This document shows positions 1 to 5,191 of a stretch of DNA of 8,895 nucleotides, piece after piece. The notes under the pieces were generated by a model. The model ran no database searches and was not told where the DNA came from. It saw nothing but the letters and a program-made list of their open reading frames with translations. How positions within the stretch are numbered: position 1 is the first letter of the stretch; each line of letters begins with the position of its first letter. The DNA is from WHSM01 sp050701635 (lineage in GTDB: Bacteria; Actinomycetota; Actinomycetes; Mycobacteriales; Micromonosporaceae), in NCBI GenBank assembly GCA_050701635.1, contig JBOGDF010000236.1:1-8895 (forward strand), read 5' to 3'. A program made the position numbers and the translations under genes.

Positions 1-1
1 G

Positions 2-97
2 GCCTGGGCCGGCGGCGGCATCGCCTGCGCGGTGATTGCGGTGGTCCTGGCGTTCGCCTTCCCCGCCCTGCTCCGCTACCGCCCCGCCCACGCCTGA
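2..97 (+). CDS. C-terminal end of a membrane protein, possibly an MFS transporter (truncated by window edge)
   Basis: Only the last 31 codons and the TGA stop lie in the window. They encode a glycine/alanine start, then an unbroken hydrophobic stretch (Ile-Ala-Cys-Ala-Val-Ile-Ala-Val-Val-Leu-Ala-Phe-Ala-Phe) long enough for one membrane helix, and a short basic tail (Arg-Tyr-Arg-Pro-Ala-His-Ala). A final helix followed by a short positive cytoplasmic tail is common for helix 12 of major facilitator transporters in actinomycetes, but any polytopic membrane protein could end this way. The gene converges on the glycosylase gene with 21 bases between the stops. A GC palindrome (109-118) fills part of that gap; it is too compact to be a convincing terminator. 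Confidence 0.45.
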   Translation, partial: AWAGGGIACAVIAVVLAFAFPALLRYRPAHA

Positions 98-118
98 GCT
101 CGGGTCGGCCGCGCGCGG

Positions 119-760
119 TCAGCTGAGGGCCCGGGCCGCGACCTCCAGGTCCGCGACGAGCCGGGCGTACGCGTCGGCGCGCTTGTCGTCCGGGGCGCGC
201 AGCACCGCCGAGGGGTGAGTGGTGATCAGGGCCTGCGCGGGGCGGGTGATCGTGCCGGCGACGTTGGTCGGTACGTCGAACGGCAGCAGCGTGCCGCGGT
301 CCTTGGTGACCTTGTACTTCGTACCGAGCAGCGCTTTCACGGCGGTGGCGCCGAGCACCACCACGATCTCCGGGTCGAGCACCGCGAATTCGGCGGTCAG
401 CCACGGCTGGCACGCCTCGATGTGGACCCGGTCCGGGGTCTGGTGCAGCCGCCGCTTGCCGCGCCGGGTGAACCGGAAGTGCTTCACGGCGTTCGTGACG
501 TACGCGCCCTGCCGCGCGATCCCGGACTCCTCGAGCGCCTTGTCCAGCAGCCGCCCCGCGGGGCCCACGAACGGCGCACCCTGCCGGTCCTCGGCGTCGC
601 CGGGCTGCTCCCCGACCAGCACCACCCGGGCATCGCGCGGCCCGGCGCCGAACACGGTCTGGGTGGCGTCGGCGTACAGCTCGCAGCCCTGGCACGCGGT
701 CGCCGCCTTCGCCAGCGTGTCCAGGTCGGCGCCTTCCGGCACGTACTCCCGGGCGGTCAT
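119..760 (-). CDS. udgX: UdgX-type uracil-DNA glycosylase (iron-sulfur, family 4-related)
   Basis: This 213-residue protein belongs to the uracil-DNA glycosylase superfamily and would remove, or trap, uracil in DNA. Visible motifs are the iron-sulfur pair Cys23-x2-Cys26, motif I Gly-Glu-Gln-Pro-Gly-Asp (50-55) followed by GAPFVGPAG (61-69), the loop Lys-Arg-Arg-Leu-His-Gln (102-107), Cys117, and motif HPSAVLR (182-188). The basic loop with His106 is the hallmark of UdgX; in the Mycobacterium smegmatis enzyme (KRRIH) this histidine bonds covalently to the uracil-abasic sugar. Ordinary family 4 enzymes lack the loop. The frame stays open upstream to 859, but ATG 760 is chosen because AAAGGA (767-772, minus strand) lies six bases before it and the extension would overlap the divergent gene. 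A plain family 4 or 5 enzyme is the alternative; the loop makes UdgX much more likely. Confidence 0.9.
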   Translation of the reverse strand: MTAREYVPEGADLDTLAKAATACQGCELYADATQTVFGAGPRDARVVLVGEQPGDAEDRQGAPFVGPAGRLLDKALEESGIARQGAYVTNAVKHFRFTRRGKRRLHQTPDRVHIEACQPWLTAEFAVLDPEIVVVLGATAVKALLGTKYKVTKDRGTLLPFDVPTNVAGTITRPAQALITTHPSAVLRAPDDKRADAYARLVADLEVAARALS

Positions 761-815
761 GGGTTTTCCTTTACCCCGGCCGGGCGGTTCGCACCCCACC
801 CGGCAGGATCGGGGC

Positions 816-1427
816 ATGGAATTCCAGGACGTGGTACGCCGCCGCAAGATGATCCGCAACTACGACCCGGAGCGCGCGGTGCCGCCGCAGGTCGTCGACC
901 GGATCCTGGACAACGCGATCCGGGCGCCCAGCGCGGGTTTCTCGCAGGGCTGGGGATTCCTGGTGCTGGACCAGCGGGCGGACGTCGACCGGTTCTGGGC
1001 CGTGGTCAGCCCGGAGGAGGTCACGATGCGGGGGTGGCTGGCCGGGATGTCGGCGGCGCCGCTGGTCGTGGTGGCGCACTCCAACAAGAGCGCGTACCTG
1101 GATCGGTACGCCGAGCCGGACAAGGGCTGGACGGACCGGGACGAGGCGCGCTGGCCGGCGCCGTACTGGGACATCGACACCGGGTTCGCGTCGCTGATGA
1201 TGCTGCTCACCGCGGTGGACGAGGGGCTGGGCGCGTGCTTCTTCGGCGTGTTTCCGGGGCAGATCGCGGCGTACAAGCAGGAGTTCGGGGTGCCGGAGGA
1301 GTTCCATCCGATCGGGGCGATCACGATCGGGTATCCGGCGCCGGACTCGATCGTCGCCTCCCGCAAGCGGGGACGGCGTAGTGTCGCGGAGGTGGTTCAC
1401 CGCGGCAGATGGCGAGCTAACCAGTAG
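816..1427 (+). CDS. Nitroreductase-family flavoprotein
   Basis: This 203-residue protein looks like a complete nitroreductase-fold enzyme, a dimeric FMN protein that reduces small substrates with NAD(P)H. The N-terminal RRRKMIRNYDP (8-18) fits the basic FMN-phosphate segment and APSAGFSQGW (37-46) the FMN-contacting loop. The helix around 121-144 (DTGFASLMML through GLGACFFG) is the usual dimer/FMN helix, and IGAITIGYPA (166-175) is the last core strand. The ending is basic (RKRGRR then HRGRWRANQ). The substrate cannot be read from sequence; nitro compounds, quinones or an F420-linked role are all possible. ATG 816 is chosen because the FMN motif begins eight residues later. The frame runs open upstream to 219 only as an antisense shadow of the glycosylase. 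The ribosome site is weak (AGGA at 806-809). It is transcribed divergently from the glycosylase across 55 bases. Confidence 0.85.
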   Translation: MEFQDVVRRRKMIRNYDPERAVPPQVVDRILDNAIRAPSAGFSQGWGFLVLDQRADVDRFWAVVSPEEVTMRGWLAGMSAAPLVVVAHSNKSAYLDRYAEPDKGWTDRDEARWPAPYWDIDTGFASLMMLLTAVDEGLGACFFGVFPGQIAAYKQEFGVPEEFHPIGAITIGYPAPDSIVASRKRGRRSVAEVVHRGRWRANQ

Positions 1428-1465
1428 CGCGCTCGGATACCCTGTGGTCGGAGTGGCCCGCCACC

Positions 1466-1475
1466 GGGGAGGGGA
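1466..1475 (+). promoter_or_regulatory. Shine-Dalgarno that decides the start of the DGLHR protein
   Basis: The purine run GGGGAGGGGA lies about ten bases before the GTG at 1486. The in-frame upstream GTG at 1381 sits inside the 3' end of the nitroreductase gene and its first 35 residues look unstructured, so this site favours 1486 as the start. Confidence 0.6.
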
Positions 1476-1485
1476 GCAGCACCTC

Positions 1486-1890
1486 GTGATCTTCAAGGCC
1501 GTACGCGAGGGGAAGCCGTACCCGGATCACGGTCTGTCGACCAAGGAGTGGGCGCAGATCCCGCCCCGTCCGGTGCGGCTCGACCAGTTGATCACCATCA
1601 AGCGCAACCTGGCGCTGGACCGGCTGCTGGCCGAGGACTCCACCTTCTACGGCGATCTGTTCCCGCACGTGGTGCAGTGGGAAGGCGCGCTCTACCTGGA
1701 GGACGGGCTGCACCGGGCGCTGCGCGCGGCGCTGCAGCAGCGTACGTCGATCCACGCCCGGGTGCTGGCGCTGCCGCTCGCGCCCGCCCCGTCGGTGGGT
1801 CACGCCACCGTGGTGCCGGCGCCGACCCCGGCCGCACCCCCCGCCCCGGCCCCCGCTGACCCTGCCCGGTTCGGTCCGCCACAGCCCTGA
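1486..1890 (+). CDS. Conserved small protein with ParB/sulfiredoxin-like DGLHR motif
   Basis: This 134-residue protein has no function I can name. A compact N-terminal domain (about 1-98) contains VRLDQLI (28-34), a helix-rich middle with DSTFYGDLFPHVVQW (51-65), and LYLEDGLHRALRAALQQ (69-85). The order 'strand, Asp-Gly-x-His-Arg, Ala-rich helix' resembles the nucleotide-binding motif of ParB-like and sulfiredoxin-like domains (DGxHR), so a distant member of that fold is a reasonable guess. The last 36 or so residues are a disordered Pro/Ala tail, likely unfolded. The GTG start at 1486 has a strong ribosome site; a longer version from GTG 1381 would add 35 residues and overlap the nitroreductase gene. 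It lies 58 bases after the nitroreductase and may be co-transcribed with it. I recall similar short proteins in actinomycetes, but their role is unknown to me. Confidence 0.75.
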   Translation: MIFKAVREGKPYPDHGLSTKEWAQIPPRPVRLDQLITIKRNLALDRLLAEDSTFYGDLFPHVVQWEGALYLEDGLHRALRAALQQRTSIHARVLALPLAPAPSVGHATVVPAPTPAAPPAPAPADPARFGPPQP

Positions 1891-1973
1891 GATGCCCGTT
1901 CCGGGGCTGCTGCGTCAGGGGTTACGGTCAGCTTCGACGGCGTAGCGTCCATCGGCGGCGCTCGCGACGACTC

Positions 1974-1980
1974 GAGGAGG
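1974..1980 (+). promoter_or_regulatory. Shine-Dalgarno of the acyl-CoA dehydrogenase gene
   Basis: GAGGAGG is a near-perfect anti-16S match. It is four bases from GTG 1985 and sixteen from the in-frame ATG 1997, so the GTG is the better start, although the spacing is short. Confidence 0.65.
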
Positions 1981-1984
1981 CCGG

Positions 1985-3157
1985 GTGGCTGACCGGATGG
2001 CGCCGCTGGCGCTGTTGGACACCGACGCGCTGCTCACCGACGAGGAGCGGGCAGTACGCGACGTGGCGCGGCGGATCGCCGACGAGAAGGTACGGCCGTA
2101 CGTGGCCGACTGGTTCGAGCGCGGCACCTGCCCGGCGCGCGAGCTGGCGAAGGAGTTCGGCGCGCTCGGGCTGCTCGGGATGCACCTTGAGGGGTACGGC
2201 TGCGCCGGCGCGTCCGCCGTGGCGTACGGCCTGACCTGCCTGGAGCTGGAAGCGGCCGACTCGGGCGTACGCAGCCTGGTGAGCGTGCAGGGCGCCCTGG
2301 CGATGTACGCCATCCACCGGTACGGCTCCGAAGCCCAGAAGCAGCAGTGGCTGCCCGGGATGGCGCGCGGCGAGCTGATCGGCTGCTTCGGGCTGACCGA
2401 GCCGGATTACGGCAGCGACCCGGCGTCGATGGCGACCCGCGCCCGCCGCGACGGCGACGACTGGATCCTGCACGGCACCAAGCTGTGGATCACCAACGCA
2501 CCGGTCGCCGATGCCGCGGTGGTGTGGGCCCGCGCCGACGAGGGCGTGGTCGGTTTCCTGGTGCCGCTGGACACTCCGGGCGTGACCGTCAACGAGATCC
2601 ACCACAAGCTGTCGCTGCGCGCGTCGGTCACCGGCGAGGTGGTGCTGGACGAGGTACGGCTCCCCGCCGACGCCCAGCTGCCGCAAGCAAAAGGCCTCAA
2701 GGCGCCGCTGTCGTGCCTGACCGAGGCCCGGCTCGGCATCGTGTGGGGTGCGCTCGGCTCCGCCCGGGACAGCCTGCAGACCGCGATCGACTACGCGGTG
2801 ACCCGTGAACAGTTCGGCAAGCCGATCGCGTCCTTCCAGCTCACCCAGGCGAAGCTGGCCGACATGGCGGTCGAGCTGAACAAGGGCTACCTGCTCGCGC
2901 TGCACCTCTCCCGCGCCGCCGACGCCGGCACGCTCAGCCCGGAGATGGTCTCCGTCGGCAAGCTGAACAACGTACGGGAGGCGCTCAAGATCGCCCGGGA
3001 GTGCCGCACCATCCTGGGCGCCAACGGGATCAGCGGCGAATACCCGGTGATGCGGCACATGGCCAACCTGGAGAGCGTGCTGACGTACGAGGGCACCAGC
3101 GAGATCCACACACTGGTCCTCGGTCAGGCCCTCACCGGCATCCAGGCCTTCAGCTGA
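1985..3157 (+). CDS. Glutaryl-CoA dehydrogenase-like acyl-CoA dehydrogenase
   Basis: This 390-residue FAD enzyme matches the full acyl-CoA dehydrogenase fold and, more specifically, glutaryl-CoA dehydrogenase, which oxidises and decarboxylates glutaryl-CoA to crotonyl-CoA with electrons going to a flavoprotein carrier. The FAD/substrate segment GCFGLTEPDYGSDP (133-146) is followed by WITNAPVAD (168-176), LSLRASVTG (209-217), the Arg-Glu-Gln-Phe-Gly motif (274-278) and LGANGISGEY (344-353). The proposed catalytic base is Glu369 in TYEGTSEIH (367-375). Glu87 and Arg96-Ser97 align with human residues that hold the substrate's free carboxylate, which separates this group from simple fatty-acyl dehydrogenases. 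The ending ALTGIQAF also matches the human enzyme. Length agrees with the mature human protein (about 394). It is the first gene of a tight operon with the dehydrogenase at 3162. A dehydrogenase for another short dicarboxylyl-CoA is the main alternative. Confidence 0.87.
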   Translation: MADRMAPLALLDTDALLTDEERAVRDVARRIADEKVRPYVADWFERGTCPARELAKEFGALGLLGMHLEGYGCAGASAVAYGLTCLELEAADSGVRSLVSVQGALAMYAIHRYGSEAQKQQWLPGMARGELIGCFGLTEPDYGSDPASMATRARRDGDDWILHGTKLWITNAPVADAAVVWARADEGVVGFLVPLDTPGVTVNEIHHKLSLRASVTGEVVLDEVRLPADAQLPQAKGLKAPLSCLTEARLGIVWGALGSARDSLQTAIDYAVTREQFGKPIASFQLTQAKLADMAVELNKGYLLALHLSRAADAGTLSPEMVSVGKLNNVREALKIARECRTILGANGISGEYPVMRHMANLESVLTYEGTSEIHTLVLGQALTGIQAFS

Positions 3158-3161
3158 GCCG

Positions 3162-4436
3162 ATGAGCGAGACGGTCTTCACCTGGGGTGCGCCGCCGCTG
3201 AAGTTCGGGGCGGGGGCGCTGGACGAGCTGGGGTACGACGTCGCCGCGCTCGGCCTGGGCCGGGTCCTGATCGTCACCGACCCGGGTGTCGCGGCGACCG
3301 GGATTCCGGCGCGCGCGGCGGAGATGCTCAAGGCCGCCGGGGTCGACGTGACGATCTACGACCAGGCGCACGTGGAGCCGACCGACGCCAGCCTGCGTGA
3401 GGCGGCGGCCGCCGGCCGGGCCGCGGGGCCGTTCGACGGGTTCGTGGCGATCGGCGGCGGCTCGGCGATCGACACCGCGAAGGCGGTCAACCTGCTGACC
3501 AGCAACCCCGGCGACCTGATGGACTACGTCAACCCGCCGGTCGGCGAGGGCAGGGCACCGACCGAGCCGCTGCAGCCGCTGGTCGCCGTACCGACCACGG
3601 CGGGGACCGGCTCGGAGAGTACACCGGTGTGCGTGATGGACATCCTGGGGCTGCGGGTGAAGACCGGGATCAGCCATCCCCGGCTGCGTCCCGTGCTGTC
3701 CATTGTGGACCCTCTGCTGACCCTGACGCTGCCGCCGGAGGTGACCGCGGCGGCGGGGATGGACGTGCTGTGTCACGCGCTGGAGTCGTACACGGCGCGG
3801 CCGTACTCGGCGCAGGCCCGCAAGTCCCCGGAGCAGCGGGTGGCGTACTGCGGGGCGAATCCGATCTCCGACATCTGGGCCGAACGGGCGCTGACCCTGT
3901 TGGCGCGCAGTTTCCGGCGGGCGGTGGCCGACGGCGGGGACGCCGACGCGCGGCACGACATGATGCTGGCGGCCACCTTCGCCGGGATGGGCTTCGGCAA
4001 CGCCGGGGTGCACATCCCGCACGCCTGTGGCTACCCGATCGCGGGGATGGTGCGCGACTACCGCCCGGCGGGCTACCCGTACGGGGAGCCGATGGTGCCG
4101 CACGGGCAGTCGGTGTCGCTGACCGCGCCGGCGGCGTTCCGGTTCACCTTCGACACCGCGCGGCACCGCCACATGCACGCCGCCGACCTGCTCGCGCCGG
4201 CGGCGGGGGCCGAAGCTGGCGCGCCGCCGAGGGAGTGGCTGCCGCTGGCGCTCACCACGCTGATGCGCGACATCGGCATACCGAACGGGCTGGCCGCGGT
4301 CGGGTACGACGAGCGTGACGTACCGGCGCTGGTGGCGGGTGCGGCGAAGCAGCAACGGCTGCTCAACGTCGCTCCGCTCCAGGTCACCACCGATGACCTG
4401 GAGCGGATCTTCCGCGATTCCTTCCACAACTGGTGA
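3162..4436 (+). CDS. Iron-containing alcohol dehydrogenase, hydroxyacid-oxoacid transhydrogenase (HOT/ADHFE1) type
   Basis: This 424-residue protein resembles animal hydroxyacid-oxoacid transhydrogenase along its length. That enzyme transfers hydride from 4-hydroxybutyrate to 2-oxoglutarate through bound NAD, giving succinic semialdehyde and D-2-hydroxyglutarate. Shared blocks include VEPTDASLREA (71-81), AIGGGSAIDTAKA (96-108), VPTTAGTGSES (143-153), GMDVLCHALESYTARPY (199-215), GANPISDIWA (231-240), GFGNAGVHIPHACGYPI (277-293), VPHG (312-315) and GLAAVGYDERDVPALV (376-391). Likely iron ligands are Asp201, His205, His284 or His287, and His314; GGGS is the dinucleotide loop. The start lies four bases after the previous stop with no clear ribosome site, suggesting translational coupling. 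Ordinary iron alcohol dehydrogenases usually lack the NPISDIWA and GVHIPHACGYPI blocks, so the HOT assignment is favoured; activity in bacteria is inferred. Confidence 0.85.
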   Translation: MSETVFTWGAPPLKFGAGALDELGYDVAALGLGRVLIVTDPGVAATGIPARAAEMLKAAGVDVTIYDQAHVEPTDASLREAAAAGRAAGPFDGFVAIGGGSAIDTAKAVNLLTSNPGDLMDYVNPPVGEGRAPTEPLQPLVAVPTTAGTGSESTPVCVMDILGLRVKTGISHPRLRPVLSIVDPLLTLTLPPEVTAAAGMDVLCHALESYTARPYSAQARKSPEQRVAYCGANPISDIWAERALTLLARSFRRAVADGGDADARHDMMLAATFAGMGFGNAGVHIPHACGYPIAGMVRDYRPAGYPYGEPMVPHGQSVSLTAPAAFRFTFDTARHRHMHAADLLAPAAGAEAGAPPREWLPLALTTLMRDIGIPNGLAAVGYDERDVPALVAGAAKQQRLLNVAPLQVTTDDLERIFRDSFHNW

Positions 4437-4439
4437 GCC

Positions 4440-4455
4440 CGGCGCGGGTGCGCCG
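4440..4455. terminator. Short hairpin between convergent genes
   Basis: CGGCGC and GCGCCG form a perfect six-base stem around the loop GGGT, starting just after the dehydrogenase stop codon. There is no T-tract, which is common for actinomycete terminators. The stem is short, so its strength is uncertain. Confidence 0.4.
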
Positions 4456-4456
4456 A

Positions 4457-4487
4457 CCTCGGGAAGTTCAGTCTTCGATGCCCGAGG
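4457..4487. terminator. Inverted repeat across the stop codon of the secreted-protein gene
   Basis: CCTCGGG (4457-4463) and CCCGAGG (4481-4487) form a seven-base stem with a 17-base loop that holds the minus-strand stop codon (4468-4470). It could help end transcription from either side, but the large loop makes it a weak candidate and GC-rich chance pairing is possible. Confidence 0.25.
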
Positions 4488-5007
4488 CCCCGGTGCAGAC
4501 GGAGTAGACCCGCTGGTTGAGGCTGTTCAACCGGTAGATGCACGCGTTGTAGTTGTAGTGGGTGTTGGTGGTCTGGTAGCCGGCGCTGTAACTACGGGTG
4601 GGGATGTACCGGTAACTGCGGCCGACCAGATCGTTGGTGTACCGCTCGGTCACCCGCAGCTCGATGTAGCGGCCACTACCGCAGCAGCCCGCGTGGCGAG
4701 CCCACACGTACTTCACCCAGCCGCGCGTGGGGTGCCGGTACTGGCCGTATCGCAGCTGGACGTACATCCGACTGCCGCTGATGGTCACGTAGTTGTAGGT
4801 CAGGGTGTACGCGTCGTCGGCGCAACCCGGGTCGGTCAGCCAGTTTCCACTGGTCGAGGACGTACAGGAGTGGTTGGCATGGGCCGGGCTGGCGGCGAGT
4901 GAGACCGCGACCAGCGTGGCGGCGATGATCACGGTGCACGCGGCGAGGGCGGTGCGACGCCAGCCGGGTCGCGACGCGTACGAAGCTGTGTGTGGGGACG
5001 GTGTCAT
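4468..5007 (-). CDS. Secreted tyrosine-rich, six-cysteine protein, possibly DUF2690-like
   Basis: This 179-residue protein has no function I recognise. It begins with a signal peptide: a basic region ending Trp-Arg-Arg (17-19), a hydrophobic core (about 20-38), and a probable cut after Ala-His-Ala (43-45). The Arg pair lacks the rest of the Tat motif, so Sec export is more likely. The mature part is about 134 residues, with 17 tyrosines and six cysteines (48, 62, 108, 109, 156, 171), enough for three disulfides. The pattern Asp-Pro-Gly-Cys-Ala-Asp-Asp-Ala-Tyr-Thr (59-68), followed by Gln-Leu-Arg-Tyr (84-87) and Trp-Ala-Arg (102-104), recalls the actinobacterial secreted DUF2690 pattern; this is a guess by eye. 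Start ATG 5007 is supported by AAAGG (5015-5019, minus strand). The gene faces the HOT gene and diverges from the flavin oxidase. Confidence 0.8.
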   Translation of the reverse strand: MTPSPHTASYASRPGWRRTALAACTVIIAATLVAVSLAASPAHANHSCTSSTSGNWLTDPGCADDAYTLTYNYVTISGSRMYVQLRYGQYRHPTRGWVKYVWARHAGCCGSGRYIELRVTERYTNDLVGRSYRYIPTRSYSAGYQTTNTHYNYNACIYRLNSLNQRVYSVCTGASGIED

Positions 5008-5026
5008 GGCGGCGCCTTTCGCGCGG

Positions 5027-5048
5027 AGACCCACGTACCGTGGGGTCT
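5027..5048. promoter_or_regulatory. Inverted repeat upstream of the secreted-protein gene
   Basis: AGACCCACG and CGTGGGGTCT flank the centre TAC and pair with one bulged base; the core CCCACG-TAC-CGTGGG is perfect. The repeat ends eight bases upstream of the AAAGG ribosome site (5015-5019) on the minus strand. It could be a repressor operator or a hairpin in the mRNA leader. Confidence 0.4.
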
Positions 5049-5131
5049 GACGGGGTGAGCCTGGCAGCCGCCGCTCTCCGATCGCTAACACCGTGCTCTC
5101 AGCTGCTGCCCGGGCGTCTCCCACCCACTTT

Positions 5132-5157
5132 CCGGGTGATCCACCGGGACCTAAGGT
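5132..5157 (+). promoter_or_regulatory. Candidate promoter and dyad for the flavin oxidase gene
   Basis: TAAGGT (5152-5157) fits the TANNNT form of an actinomycete -10 element. A poor -35 match (TTTCCG, 5129-5134) lies 17 bases before it. Between them is the dyad GGTG-ATC-CACC (5135-5145), where a regulator could bind. All parts are short, so this is a suggestion only. Confidence 0.3.
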
Positions 5158-5164
5158 GAGGACC

Positions 5165-5191
5165 GTGAGTCGGAGTAGGGGTAACCGGTGA
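5165..5191 (+). CDS. Possible eight-residue leader peptide overlapping the flavin oxidase start
   Basis: GTG at 5165 opens a reading frame for Met-Ser-Arg-Ser-Arg-Gly-Asn-Arg and stops at TGA 5189-5191, so stop and next start overlap as GTGA. The GTG lies seven bases after the candidate -10 element, where transcription would begin, so it could be translated without a leader; it also has the purine-rich AAGGTGAGG just upstream. Leaderless mini-genes ahead of a larger gene are known in mycobacteria. Such a short frame may arise by chance. Confidence 0.25.
   Translation: MSRSRGNR

Noticed and set aside
779..804. GCCGGG/CCCGGC inverted repeat between the glycosylase and nitroreductase genes
   Set aside because: Six-base GC arms with a 14-base gap are common by chance at this composition and nothing else supports an operator.
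215..815. Plus-strand frames upstream of and antisense to the glycosylase, one continuing into the nitroreductase
   Set aside because: The glycosylase motifs on the minus strand are convincing, and nitroreductase homology begins only after ATG 816.
1381..1485. N-terminal extension of the DGLHR protein from GTG 1381
   Set aside because: It overlaps the end of the nitroreductase gene and the added residues look unlike a domain; the strong ribosome site supports GTG 1486.
1891..1984. Possible promoter (TAGCGT at 1943-1948) before the acyl-CoA dehydrogenase gene
   Set aside because: The -10-like word has no matching -35 at a suitable distance; a promoter is likely in this gap but I cannot place it.
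1928..3331. Open minus-strand frame across the acyl-CoA dehydrogenase
   Set aside because: It is the antisense shadow of a gene with strong family motifs; the translation is low-complexity without any motif.
3150..4427. Open minus-strand frame across the HOT-type gene
   Set aside because: Arg/His-rich shadow of a well-supported gene on the other strand, with no credible start signal.
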